From contig JAZGGI010000026.1 in assembly GCA_036480375.1 (NCBI GenBank), forward strand, positions 62,001 to 126,000: a DNA stretch of 64,000 bases, read 5' to 3'. This DNA is from Candidatus Zixiibacteriota bacterium (GTDB lineage Bacteria; Zixibacteria; MSB-5A5; GN15; JAAZOE01). The notes under the pieces were generated by a model that saw only the letters and a program-made list of their open reading frames with translations, ran no database searches and was not told where the DNA came from. A program made the position numbers and the translations under genes. This document shows positions 1 to 8,557 of this stretch, piece by piece (the stretch's first letter is position 1; the number at the start of each line of letters is the position of its first letter).

Positions 1-1
1 T

Positions 2-610
2 GCCGCCGATAAAATCCTGTTTACCATGGGTCGGACGGGCAATACCCCCGGTATGGGGCTGGAAGAGCTGGGGATAAAACTCGATAAGCGAAACCTGATA
101 AAAGTCAATGAGAATTTTCAAACCGGGATCGGCAAAATATACGCCGTCGGTGATGTTATCGGATTTCCTTCGCTGGCTTCGGTGTCGATGGACCAGGGAC
201 GGCTGGCGGCGCGTCACGCCTTCGGCAAATCGGAAACCAAACTCAATACATTGTTGCCCTACGGCATTTATACCATCCCGGAAGTTTCGATTGTCGGCGA
301 GACCGAGGAAAGTCTCAGCGCCAAAGGCATCCCGTACGAAACGGGTACGGCCCGGTTTTATGAACTGGCACGGGGTCAGATTTCGGGCGATCATGACGGC
401 ATTCTCAAGTTGATATTTTGTCCCGATACAAAAAAATTATACGGGGTGCATATTATCGGCGAAAGCGCCGCCGATTTGATTCATGTCGGGCAGGCGGTGA
501 TCACTTTCGGGGGGACGATTGAATATTTCATCGATACCGTCTTTAATTTTCCGACCATGTCGGAAGCCTACAAAGTCGCGGCCTTGAACGGGTTGAATAG
601 TATTCAGTAG
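2..610 (+). CDS. sthA: Soluble pyridine nucleotide transhydrogenase, C-terminal part (5' end outside window)
   Basis: The frame is open from base 2 to the stop at 610, so the N-terminal FAD-binding half lies upstream of the window. The visible ~200 residues are the C-terminal part of a flavoprotein disulfide-reductase-like enzyme. They include the FAD/NAD junction motif (GRTGNT, then IYAVGDVIGFPSLAS) and a dimerisation domain with YGIYTIPEVSIVG, FNFPTMSEAYKVAA and GVHIIGESAADLIHVGQA. These match SthA more closely than dihydrolipoamide dehydrogenase: SthA has 'PTGIYTIPE' and 'NYPTMAEAYRVAA', and the HPT motif of dihydrolipoamide dehydrogenase is replaced by FPTMSEA. SthA interconverts NADH and NADPH in the cytosol. 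No terminator was seen after the stop. Confidence 0.85.
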   Translation, partial: AADKILFTMGRTGNTPGMGLEELGIKLDKRNLIKVNENFQTGIGKIYAVGDVIGFPSLASVSMDQGRLAARHAFGKSETKLNTLLPYGIYTIPEVSIVGETEESLSAKGIPYETGTARFYELARGQISGDHDGILKLIFCPDTKKLYGVHIIGESAADLIHVGQAVITFGGTIEYFIDTVFNFPTMSEAYKVAALNGLNSIQ

Positions 611-749
611 CATCCGGCGTTGGCCCGTATCATCAGTTATTAATTTATATTCATACAATTTTAAGAAACTGTATTGACTTTTTGATAAAATAATTTATTG
701 TTGAATGTTTAGCGTTCTTGATTCGGTATGGAAATGCAGGGGAGATATC

Positions 750-3476
750 ATGGCGGCGACCAAACGAAAAATTGAAGATGCACCCTCGCCGAGACGCAAG
801 AAAATATTTGTCGGGCGAAAAAAAGAGATAAAAATATTTCAGGATGCCCTGACTGAGAAATTCGGGACGACGGTGGTCGGCGACGAGAGCGGCGATTCGA
901 AAGTGCTGGTATTTCACGGCGTGTCCGGAATCGGCAAAACGGCTTTGAAGGGTGAACTTATAAAGGAGTTGGAAAATGTCTACCCGGATGCCGTTTGGGC
1001 AGATGTTGATTTTCAGAATCCATCGTATCAGCATATTGAAACGGCCCTGTCGGTTATTCGACGAAATTTATCGAAAAAACACAAAGTTGATTGTCTGGCT
1101 CTCGAAATCGGCGTCGCGACTTATTTGAAAAAAGCAAATCCTGATGTCGCATTGAATAAGAATGATTTTCCGTTTCTGGAAAAATCCGAAATAATGGCCG
1201 ATATTAGCTTGATGGCAGGAGAATTTCCGATTATTGGTCTCCTGCCCAAAATAGCGAAATTCGTCGGTAAAGGATACCAGGATTTAAAGAAATTGGGAAA
1301 AGAGCGAAGTATAATTTTGTTGCAATCGTTTCAACATAAACAACCTTTTGAAATCCTGAATGATTTACCGCTTCTTCTCGGTGAAGATTTGCGCCTGCAT
1401 TTTGAAAAAACCGGTTTGCCGTCGGTAATATTTCTGGATACTTACGAGATGCTGACAGGCACAAAACGCCCCGATTCTGCGACGGTTGATATTGACGAAT
1501 GGGTGCAAACTCTTGCCAAAAATCTACCTCGGACGATGCTGGTCATCACCGGACGGCAAAAAATGACCTGGACGAACAAAGATAAATTCTGGATTGACGA
1601 GCGGCTGGAACAGCATGACTTGAAAGATCTGGAAAAGAAATACGCGGTTGAATATTTTCTATCGCAGGGAATTGACGACAAGGAAATACAAGAAAAGATA
1701 TACGATGCTTCCAAAGGCGTTCCGTTTTATATAGAACTTGAGGCCCGTAGGTTTCACAATATTAAGAAAAACGAAGGTCGTGAGCCGACTCCGAAAGATT
1801 TTGGAGGAACTCATAAGAAGATATTAACTCAGTTTACGCGCGGTATGGATTCCAATCATCTTAAGGCATTTAAGATTTTGTCCTCGGCCAGGAAATGGGA
1901 TAGCAAGATATTCGAATATCTGAGCGGAAAATTCCCACAAAGATTCCACGGGGTCGAGATATTTGATTTACCGCACTATTCATTTATAACGCATCACGAA
2001 AATTCCGGAATATGCGTCATGCACGAGTTGATGCGGAAGCATTTACAGGAAAACGTACTTAAAGATGATGAAAAGGACAAAACGGAATACTATGTTAATT
2101 CCCATTTAAAGCTGTTTGAGCATTATGACGCCAAATTGAAAAAAATTGATATAAAGAACATCACCGATGAACAAAAGGCAGCATTGGAAGAAGCGTTTTA
2201 TCACGGTCAATATTCTAAAGATATTGGCGATTATTGTGCCTGGTTTACTAATAGGGTAGATAAATTCGACGATGCCGCACAATGGGACTTGATAGTTCCA
2301 CTATACGAACAGATAATTGCCAAACTCGAAAATGACGAAAACAATCAGGAAATCGCAATCGCGACCTGCCTGAACAATCTTGCCCTGTTATATGAATCAA
2401 TGGGTCGTTATGAGGAAGCGGAAAAATTATACAAGCAGGCGTTGGAGATAGACAAGAAAACTATTGGCGAAGAAGATCCGGGCTTTGCAACTGACCTGAA
2501 TAATCTTGCCGGTGTATATGAATCAATGGGTCGTTATGAGGAAGCGGAGAGATATTATTTACAGGCGATTGAAATTGATAAAAAGACCATTGGTGAAGAG
2601 CATCCCGGTCATGCGACCCGCCTGAACAATCTTGCTAATGTTTATATATCAATGGGTCGTTATGACGAAGCGGAGAGATATTATTTGCAGGCGATTGAAA
2701 TCGACAAGAAGACAATCGGCGAGGAACATCCCGATTATGCGACTGACCTGAACAATCTTGCCGGTGTGTATGAATCAATGGGTCGTTATGAGGAAGCGGA
2801 GAAATATTATTTGCAAGCCATTGAAATAGACAAAAAGACAATCGGCGAAGAGCATCCGAATTACGCGATACGCCTGAACAATCTTGCAAATGTGTATAAC
2901 CTAATGGGTCGTTATGGGGAAGCGGAAAAATTATATAAACAGGCTCTGGAGATAGGAAAAAAGACGATTGGCGAAGAACATCCGTATTACGCAATACGCC
3001 TGAACAATCTTGCTTTGTTATATAAATCGATGGGCCGTTATGAGAAGGCTGAAGATTTTTATAAGCAAGCCCTTAAGATAGTTAAAAAGGTAATGGGCAA
3101 AGAACATCCATATTATGCTCTATGCCTGAGCAATCTTGCCGGTGTATATGAATCAATGGGTCGATATGAGAAGGCGGAAGAATATTTATTGCAGGCGATT
3201 GAAATAGACAAAAAGACAATCGGCGAAGAGCATCCCGATTATGCGACAGACCTGAACAATCTTGCCTTGTTATATAAATCGATGGGTCGTTATGAGGAGG
3301 CGGAAGAATTATATAAACAGGCATTAAAGATATTGGAAAAGACGCTCCCAGCCAATCATCCCAATATAGCAAGCCTATTTGAGAGCATGGCATATTTATA
3401 TGATAAAATGGGGCGGAAGAAAGAAGCACGCGAATATTCTCAACGAGCCGAGGAAATCCGCTCAAAAAAACGATAA
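750..3476 (+). CDS. STAND-type P-loop NTPase with nine kinesin-light-chain-like TPR units
   Basis: The start is placed at the ATG at 750 because AGGGGAG lies five bases upstream; an in-frame start at 705 lacks this. The protein has 908 residues. A short basic N-terminus (about 1-20) leads into an NTPase module with Walker A GVSGIGKT (57-64), a Walker B-like VIFLD (226-230) and a sensor-like ITGR (~266-269). A helical linker follows, and residues ~538-908 are nine TPR units of 42 residues with core LNNLA-Y-SMGRYEEAE. The order NTPase then repeat sensor is that of STAND/NLR-like proteins, which in bacteria are often signalling or anti-phage switches (family knowledge). No recognisable effector domain (nuclease, protease, TIR) is visible at either end. 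It could act with a partner or be a non-defence regulator. Its neighbours sthA and an RRM gene give no functional link. Confidence 0.7.
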   Translation: MAATKRKIEDAPSPRRKKIFVGRKKEIKIFQDALTEKFGTTVVGDESGDSKVLVFHGVSGIGKTALKGELIKELENVYPDAVWADVDFQNPSYQHIETALSVIRRNLSKKHKVDCLALEIGVATYLKKANPDVALNKNDFPFLEKSEIMADISLMAGEFPIIGLLPKIAKFVGKGYQDLKKLGKERSIILLQSFQHKQPFEILNDLPLLLGEDLRLHFEKTGLPSVIFLDTYEMLTGTKRPDSATVDIDEWVQTLAKNLPRTMLVITGRQKMTWTNKDKFWIDERLEQHDLKDLEKKYAVEYFLSQGIDDKEIQEKIYDASKGVPFYIELEARRFHNIKKNEGREPTPKDFGGTHKKILTQFTRGMDSNHLKAFKILSSARKWDSKIFEYLSGKFPQRFHGVEIFDLPHYSFITHHENSGICVMHELMRKHLQENVLKDDEKDKTEYYVNSHLKLFEHYDAKLKKIDIKNITDEQKAALEEAFYHGQYSKDIGDYCAWFTNRVDKFDDAAQWDLIVPLYEQIIAKLENDENNQEIAIATCLNNLALLYESMGRYEEAEKLYKQALEIDKKTIGEEDPGFATDLNNLAGVYESMGRYEEAERYYLQAIEIDKKTIGEEHPGHATRLNNLANVYISMGRYDEAERYYLQAIEIDKKTIGEEHPDYATDLNNLAGVYESMGRYEEAEKYYLQAIEIDKKTIGEEHPNYAIRLNNLANVYNLMGRYGEAEKLYKQALEIGKKTIGEEHPYYAIRLNNLALLYKSMGRYEKAEDFYKQALKIVKKVMGKEHPYYALCLSNLAGVYESMGRYEKAEEYLLQAIEIDKKTIGEEHPDYATDLNNLALLYKSMGRYEEAEELYKQALKILEKTLPANHPNIASLFESMAYLYDKMGRKKEAREYSQRAEEIRSKKR
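2361..3473 (+). repeat. Tandem array of 126-bp coding repeats (TPR units)
   Basis: Units start at 2361, 2487, 2613, 2739, 2865, 2991, 3117 and 3243, with a shorter divergent ninth at 3369. Each encodes 42 residues, and there is no spacing change between units. Several stretches, such as atgggtcgttatgaggaagc, recur almost unchanged between units, so the array is repetitive at DNA as well as protein level. This suggests recent unit duplication or gene conversion. Confidence 0.9.
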
Positions 3477-3681
3477 ATAATATCCCGTAAGTTCTGTCAT
3501 ACCCAAAATATCTTTATAAAAAATTCCTTGACGAACAGCTAAACTTGGATTAACTTATCCCCAATAATAAAGAAGAGCACGTTATTGCATAATGAAATAC
3601 CGGCTGTGGGGACCCTTATGGCGGCCGTTTCTCATCACTTCATAAAATAGTTATGCAGATGACGACAGAACCGGGTGATGT

Positions 3682-4200
3682 ATGCAAAGCAGCAAACTTT
3701 ACGTGGGGAATCTGAATTATCTGGTTGATCGGCGGCAACTGTCCGAATTGTTCGGTCAGTTTGGTGAATTGACTAACGTAAATATAGTCGAGGGGCGCGG
3801 TTTTGGATTCGTTGAATTCAAAAGCAGTGCCGATGCCGTTAAGGCCATAGAAGGGCTTGACGGGTCTGAGTTTATGGGGCGAAATTTACGGGTTGCCGAA
3901 GCTCAGCCGCCTTTGAAACCGGGGCAGCCGATAAACAAGCTATATGTTGGGAATTTGAGTTATTCCATTACCGAAGATCAGATTCGCGAACTGCTCGGGC
4001 AGTTCGGTGAAATCAAATCAATTAGTCTCCTGAGCGACCGCGGGATCGCCTTTATCGAATTCGAAACAACTGATGGGGCGGTTGAGGCCATGGATGAATT
4101 GAATGGCCAGGAATTCGAAGGGCGGATTTTGCGAATTGATTTCGCCGGAGCTGATAAACGGGAAGATAACCGCGATTCTCGAAGCCGGGACCGGTATTGA
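3682..4200 (+). CDS. Tandem RRM-domain RNA-binding protein
   Basis: The 172 residues hold two RNA recognition motifs. RRM1 has RNP2 KLYVGNL (5-11) and RNP1 RGFGFVEF (39-46). RRM2 has RNP2 KLYVGNL (86-92) and a weaker RNP1 RGIAFIEF (120-127), where an aromatic residue is replaced by Ile. A charged Arg/Asp-rich tail (157-172) follows. RRM proteins bind single-stranded RNA; bacterial members are usually single-domain (for example the cyanobacterial Rbp family), so a tandem pair is less usual. An in-frame TGA lies six bases upstream, so the ATG at 3682 is the first possible start; the ribosome site is poor. The gene is probably monocistronic. Its exact role is unknown. Confidence 0.85.
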   Translation: MQSSKLYVGNLNYLVDRRQLSELFGQFGELTNVNIVEGRGFGFVEFKSSADAVKAIEGLDGSEFMGRNLRVAEAQPPLKPGQPINKLYVGNLSYSITEDQIRELLGQFGEIKSISLLSDRGIAFIEFETTDGAVEAMDELNGQEFEGRILRIDFAGADKREDNRDSRSRDRY

Positions 4201-4265
4201 TTTTTTTCCAAAATAAGTGATTCTCATTTACCTGTCTTTATTCTTATATGATTTAAAAATAGCTT

Positions 4266-4294
4266 TTGCCCAGAGTGTGTTTTTGTCTTATATT
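4266..4294 (+). promoter_or_regulatory. Possible sigma-70-type promoter of uvrA
   Basis: TTGCCC at 4266-4271 and TATATT at 4289-4294 are separated by 17 bases and end about 48 bases before the uvrA ATG. The -35 box is only a partial match. No LexA-like operator was recognised nearby. Confidence 0.35.
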
Positions 4295-4342
4295 TCCGGG
4301 TTGCGTAAAAATATGAAAATAGACGGGTGAATCGAGAAAAAA

Positions 4343-7168
4343 ATGGCCGACTCGCAGTATTTATTTATAAAAGGGGCGCGGGAGCATAATCTAAAAAATA
4401 TTTCGGTCAGGATTCCGCGTAATAAATTGTGCGTCATCACCGGCTTGTCCGGGTCGGGGAAATCATCGTTGGCTTTTGATACGATTTATGCCGAAGGGCA
4501 AAGGCGATACGTGGAATCGTTGTCGGCCTATGCTCGCCAGTTTCTGGGGTTGATGGAAAAACCGGATGTCGATTTTATCGAAGGATTGTCTCCGGCGATT
4601 TCGATCGAACAACGAACTTCGGCCCGCAATCCCCGCTCAACAGTGGGAACCGTCACCGAAATTTATGATTACCTGCGTCTTTTGTACGCCCGCGTCGGGA
4701 CGCCTCATTGCTTCAATTGCGGCAAACCGATTACCCAGCAGTCGGCCAGTCAGATTGTAGATTCGGTCATGTCCTTTGAGAACGGGACTAAAATTATTAT
4801 CCTCGCGCCTCTGGTGCGGGGCCGCAAAGGCGAACATCGGGAAATTATCGATGAGGCTCGCCGCCAGGGATTCATTCGTTTACGCGTTGACGGTAAGATT
4901 TATGAAGTCGAAGACGAAATCGAATTGGACAAGAAGAAAAAGCATACGGTCGAGGCCGTTGTCGATCGGCTTGTCGTCCGCTCCCGGTCGGTGCGCCGGA
5001 TAACCGATTCATTGGAGACGGCTTTGAAAGTCGCTCAGGGGACGGTTATTATCCAGGCCAAAGATAAGGAATACCTGTTCTCGGAACAGTACGCCTGCCT
5101 CAATTGCAATATCTCGTATGAAGAACCGGCTCCCAGGCTGTTTTCGTTCAACTCCCCTTACGGAGCCTGCCCGTCGTGCGGAGGCCTCGGAACAAAGATG
5201 GAAGTTGATCCGGAATTGATTGTTCCCGACCCGAATAAATCTCTTTTGAATGGAGCCATCTCGCCGTGGGCATCCGATTCAGCCAACTGGTACCGTTATA
5301 TGCTCAAGGGATTGGCGGAGCATTACAAATTCAAGATGACAACACCGTTTAACAAATTGCCTAAAAAAATTCAGGAAATATTGATGGACGGTTCCGGACG
5401 GGAAAAGATAAAGTTTCAGTATGAGCATTCCAACGGACGGGGTTCGGGGCAGTACGAGTCGAATTTCGAGGGCGTTGTCAAACATCTGGAGCGGAGATAT
5501 AAGCAAACCGAATCCGACGGCATCAGGGTCTGGATTGAAAATTTTATGTCGATAACCGATTGCCCGGCCTGTCATGGGACGCGCCTGCGCCGGGAAGCGT
5601 TGTCGATTCTGATCAATAAAACCAATATCCATGATCTGACCGGGATGTCTATCAAAGATGTCAAAGTCTTTTTTGATAAGTTGAAACTGACTAAAACCAA
5701 GGAGATGATTGCCCGCCAGATTCTCAAAGAGTTGCGGGAACGTCTTGGATTTCTGGTCAACGTCGGTTTGGACTATCTGACTCTGTCGCGGCCGGCGTCG
5801 ACTTTATCGGGCGGCGAGGCGCAGCGAATCCGGCTGGCGACTCAGATCGGTTCGCGTCTGGTGGGAGTATTGTATATTCTCGATGAACCGTCGATCGGGC
5901 TTCATCAACGCGACAATCATCGCCTTTTGACAATGCTCAATGAACTGCGGGATTTGGGCAATACCGTTCTTGTCGTCGAGCATGATAGGGAAACCATCCT
6001 GTCAGCCGATTATGTTGTTGATCTGGGTCCGGGCGCCGGCAAGCAGGGCGGGCATGTTATCGCCGAAGGAAAACCGACGGCTATCAAGCGCAATTCCAAA
6101 TCATTGACCGGACAATATCTATCGGGCAAAAAATCAATCCCTGTTCCCAAAGAACGGCGAAACGGTAACGGCAAACGGGTCAGACTTTTTAAGGCGGCCG
6201 GGAATAATCTGAAAAAAATATCGGTTGATATTCCTCTGGGACTTTTTATTTGCGTCACCGGCGTTTCCGGTTCGGGGAAATCGACGCTTATAAATGAGAC
6301 GTTGTACCGGATAATGGCGCGGCAGTTCTATCGTTCGCGGCAGGCGCCGCTGGAATACGGTTCGATTCGGGGACTGCAAAATATCGATAAAGTTATCGAT
6401 ATCGACCAGTCGCCTATCGGACGCACGCCGCGATCAAATCCGGCGACATATACGGGAGTCTTTACGCCGATACGGGAATTGTATGCCAACCTGCCCGAAT
6501 CAAAGGTGCGCGGGTATATGCCGGGGCGGTTTTCGTTCAACGTCAAAGGGGGGCGATGCGAGTCATGCCAGGGCGACGGCATTATCAAAATCGAGATGCA
6601 TTTTTTGCCGGATGTATATGTACCCTGTCAGGAGTGTAAGGGCAAAAGGTATAACAAGGAAACGCTGGAGATTACTTATAAAGGCAAAAACATCTCCGAT
6701 GTGCTGGCTATGACCGCCGATGAGGGGCTGGAGTTTTTCACCAATATTCCGCTGATACGGCGCAAGCTCCAGACGATTAAAAACGTCGGGTTGGGATATA
6801 TTTGTCTGGGGCAGCAGGCGACGACGTTATCGGGAGGCGAAGCGCAGAGGGTCAAACTATCGACCGAGCTTTCCAAAATCGCGACCGGCAAAACGATGTA
6901 TATTCTCGATGAGCCAACGACGGGACTTCATTTTGAGGACATTAAGATGCTTCTGGGGGTGCTGCAGGAATTGGTTGAGCGGGGTAATACCGTTTTGGTT
7001 ATCGAGCATAATCTGGATGTGGTAAAAACGGCTGATTATATTATCGATCTCGGTCCCGAGGGTGGCGACGATGGCGGGATGGTGGTCGCGTCGGGAACGC
7101 CTGAGGAAGTCGCCAAGGTCAAGAAATCATACACCGGCCAGTTTTTGAAAAATGAATTGGGGGGATGA
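4343..7168 (+). CDS. uvrA: UvrABC excinuclease subunit A
   Basis: At 941 residues this is full length for UvrA, the damage-recognition ATPase of nucleotide excision repair, which loads UvrB on DNA. It has two ABC-type ATPase halves: Walker [10 protein letters not shown] (34-42) and GVSGSGKST (~639), with signature motifs [12 protein letters not shown] (~488) and [12 protein letters not shown] (~828). Zinc-binding CxxC pairs are visible as CFNC, CLNC/CPSC, CPAC, CESC and [16 protein letters not shown] and [12 protein letters not shown] are the Walker B/D-loops. The ATG at 4343 has no good ribosome-binding site, only a purine run, but the N-terminus aligns with the family start. The gene stands alone. 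Confidence 0.97.
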   Translation: MADSQYLFIKGAREHNLKNISVRIPRNKLCVITGLSGSGKSSLAFDTIYAEGQRRYVESLSAYARQFLGLMEKPDVDFIEGLSPAISIEQRTSARNPRSTVGTVTEIYDYLRLLYARVGTPHCFNCGKPITQQSASQIVDSVMSFENGTKIIILAPLVRGRKGEHREIIDEARRQGFIRLRVDGKIYEVEDEIELDKKKKHTVEAVVDRLVVRSRSVRRITDSLETALKVAQGTVIIQAKDKEYLFSEQYACLNCNISYEEPAPRLFSFNSPYGACPSCGGLGTKMEVDPELIVPDPNKSLLNGAISPWASDSANWYRYMLKGLAEHYKFKMTTPFNKLPKKIQEILMDGSGREKIKFQYEHSNGRGSGQYESNFEGVVKHLERRYKQTESDGIRVWIENFMSITDCPACHGTRLRREALSILINKTNIHDLTGMSIKDVKVFFDKLKLTKTKEMIARQILKELRERLGFLVNVGLDYLTLSRPASTLSGGEAQRIRLATQIGSRLVGVLYILDEPSIGLHQRDNHRLLTMLNELRDLGNTVLVVEHDRETILSADYVVDLGPGAGKQGGHVIAEGKPTAIKRNSKSLTGQYLSGKKSIPVPKERRNGNGKRVRLFKAAGNNLKKISVDIPLGLFICVTGVSGSGKSTLINETLYRIMARQFYRSRQAPLEYGSIRGLQNIDKVIDIDQSPIGRTPRSNPATYTGVFTPIRELYANLPESKVRGYMPGRFSFNVKGGRCESCQGDGIIKIEMHFLPDVYVPCQECKGKRYNKETLEITYKGKNISDVLAMTADEGLEFFTNIPLIRRKLQTIKNVGLGYICLGQQATTLSGGEAQRVKLSTELSKIATGKTMYILDEPTTGLHFEDIKMLLGVLQELVERGNTVLVIEHNLDVVKTADYIIDLGPEGGDDGGMVVASGTPEEVAKVKKSYTGQFLKNELGG

Positions 7169-7239
7169 GAATTTATTAATATTGGGGTTGACAATTATAG
7201 AGAATTATTTATATTAAACATGCTCTGAAAATCATCACC

Positions 7240-7312
7240 GCCTCTCAAGTGTAATTTATAACTACCTCACAAATTAGAAATCATCCCCATCATCTAGATG
7301 AAAGTTTAATTT
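7240..7312 (+). repeat. Truncated copy of the KRTKRTQF-associated dispersed element (5' part only)
   Basis: The stretch 7277-7305 matches 8022-8050 at 26 of 29 positions in direct orientation. Looser similarity extends upstream. The copy stops next to the left REP at 7314, so the part that would carry the small ORF is absent here. Confidence 0.55.
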
Positions 7313-7313
7313 T

Positions 7314-7381
7314 GTAGGTCGAAACCCCTGCCGAAGGTCCGAAGCGAAGCCCCTGCGGGGCGAAGCGGAGGAGGTTTCGAC
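7314..7381. repeat. REP-like palindromic element, left of RAYT 1
   Basis: The element starts gtaggtcgaaacccctg and ends ggtttcgac, with internal complementary stretches around ccctgcgggg. Its first 17 bases are an exact inverted repeat of 7944-7960 on the other side of the transposase gene. It covers the 3' end of the RAYT transcript. Confidence 0.75.
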
Positions 7382-7388
7382 AATATTT

Positions 7389-7892
7389 TTATTCACCGAA
7401 TTCACCTTCAAATATTAAATCCAATTTGACTCCCCAATCTCTGCCATATAAACCTTGGTCATAAAATTCCGGCAATGACGAATGTTTATAAACAAATGGA
7501 TCATTTACCAAGCCATGTTTAACCGGATTGTAATGGATATAATCAATGTGAGCGTTCAAATCATCCTGATTTCTTATTTGATGATCCCAAAAACGATTTT
7601 GCCATATGCGTCCACTTTTTATAGTTAGTGCCTTCCTATAATTCGTCGAAAATTTCAATTTTATCCTTTTAAATATTGTGGATAAATTGGATTTGCCGGG
7701 ATCGATAATTATATGAAAATGATCGGGCATGATAGCGAATGCGATTATTTCAAAGGGCGTATCCGTTTTTACATCATAAATTGCAGTTTTTAATAAATCC
7801 GCATTATCGATTAATATTGGTTTTCGCTTATAGGTGACATGCGTCAGGAAATATACTTGACCGGGAGAAAAATATCGGCGGATGTTCGTCAT
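7389..7892 (-). CDS. REP-associated tyrosine transposase (Y1/HUH, IS200-like)
   Basis: The 167 residues show the RAYT pattern: an HUH-type motif MPDHFHIII, then RIWQNRFWDHQIR and the tyrosine-bearing helix HIDYIHYNPVKHGLV. RAYTs nick and move or copy REP palindromes and are usually domesticated single-copy genes (family knowledge). REP-like palindromes lie on both sides (7314-7381 and 7934-7960), which supports the call. The gene ends eight bases from the left REP. A second, divergent RAYT lies at 49791-50270 with a different REP sequence, so two independent RAYT/REP families coexist. Catalytic residues look intact. Confidence 0.9.
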   Translation of the reverse strand: MTNIRRYFSPGQVYFLTHVTYKRKPILIDNADLLKTAIYDVKTDTPFEIIAFAIMPDHFHIIIDPGKSNLSTIFKRIKLKFSTNYRKALTIKSGRIWQNRFWDHQIRNQDDLNAHIDYIHYNPVKHGLVNDPFVYKHSSLPEFYDQGLYGRDWGVKLDLIFEGEFGE

Positions 7893-7933
7893 GTAATATA
7901 ATAAAATAATTATAGAGAAATATCAAATTAAAT

Positions 7934-7960
7934 GTCGAAACCACAGGGGTTTCGACCTAC
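7934..7960. repeat. REP-like palindromic element, right of RAYT 1
   Basis: gtcgaaacc (7934-7942) and ggtttcgac (7949-7957) form a hairpin. Bases 7944-7960 are the exact inverse of 7314-7330. Confidence 0.75.
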
Positions 7961-7990
7961 AAAGAGCTCGCGCGACTTCCTGCGAAATTT

Positions 7991-8190
7991 TCAATTATCC
8001 ACTAACTCCACTGCAATTTCCGAAATCAACCCCATTATATAGATGAAAGTAAATCATCAATGAGTGATTATTAATGGGGGAAGGATTGGTGCTAAAGTAC
8101 TAAAAAGGACAAAACGAACCCAATTTGCTATAAGCATAACAGGTGCATGCCATTATAAAGAATTTACCAAATTGAAAATGTGGATAACTT
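7991..8190 (+). repeat. Dispersed element, copy A (conserved leader plus KRTKRTQF small ORF)
   Basis: The leader (7991-8062) is similar to the minus-strand sequence at about 22390-22470. The downstream part (8094-8126) matches 22335-22367 at 32 of 33 positions on opposite strands. Both copies carry tgtggataact at the same spacing (8179-8189 here), which contains an exact DnaA-box 9-mer (TTATCCACA on the other strand). The leader contains TATATAG, a possible -10. No known element name is recognised. Confidence 0.6.
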
Positions 8191-8294
8191 CTCTGAATTC
8201 CCGCAAAGACCCCTTCGGATCTTTCAGGGGAACAGGTTTTCGACTGTCATTCTCGAGAGTCCGGCGAAAGCCGGACGAGTCGGGAATCCAGTAA
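8064..8294 (+). CDS. Small ORF of the dispersed element, copy A (hypothetical, possibly decayed)
   Basis: Up to 76 residues from a GTG at 8064. The conserved core KVLKRTKRTQFA is followed after a fixed spacing by EF and MWIT, as in the copy at 22203-22388. Between the two copies the nucleotide differences leave the frame intact with no indel over 22 codons, which favours past or present coding. The last ~25 residues run into a palindromic repeat and are probably not part of the original protein. No ribosome site is convincing. The function is unknown. Confidence 0.3.
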   Translation: MIINGGRIGAKVLKRTKRTQFAISITGACHYKEFTKLKMWITSLNSRKDPFGSFRGTGFRLSFSRVRRKPDESGIQ

Positions 8295-8346
8295 AATTAA
8301 AACCATTCTGGATTTCCGCAACGACCCCTTCGGGTCCTTCGCGGGA
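8196..8346. repeat. Cluster of imperfect palindromic intergenic repeats
   Basis: Three consecutive imperfect palindromes share themes such as ttcccgc-accccttcgg and agtccggcgaaagccggac, at about 8199-8232, 8256-8290 and 8311-8346. They resemble the 'GTCATTCCCGCGAAAGCGGGAATCCAG' type of dispersed bacterial repeat. No gene is supported in 8295-8557. Confidence 0.6.
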
Positions 8347-8445
8347 ATAACAAAAAAACATTAAGGTAGAATAAGATATATGACCAACGCCTTGGCAAAA
8401 ATTCAGATAAATTACGCGACAGCCAAAAACAGACTTTTTGCTGTT

Positions 8446-8485
8446 CCCCTCTCGAGAGGGGTGCCCCGAAGGGGCGGGGTGTGTT
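8446..8485. repeat. Palindromic intergenic repeat
   Basis: Two adjacent hairpins, cccctctcgagagggg and gccccgaaggggc, are followed by ggggtgtg. This is a common type of dispersed palindrome. It lies downstream of the ABC permease and could act as a transcript-end structure. Confidence 0.5.
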
Positions 8486-8557
8486 AAGAATCACCACCGA
8501 GTTGATATGCCCCAAAACGTTAATTTGAGGAAACAAACCCATTTTCAAAAATCATTA

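Noticed and set aside
2361-3473. CRISPR-like or satellite array
   Set aside because: Units are 126 bp, in frame, without spacers, and encode TPR helices inside a long ORF.
750-4200. STAND plus RRM genes as a two-gene defence operon
   Set aside because: A 205-base gap separates them, there is no overlap or shared features, and nothing beyond adjacency links them.
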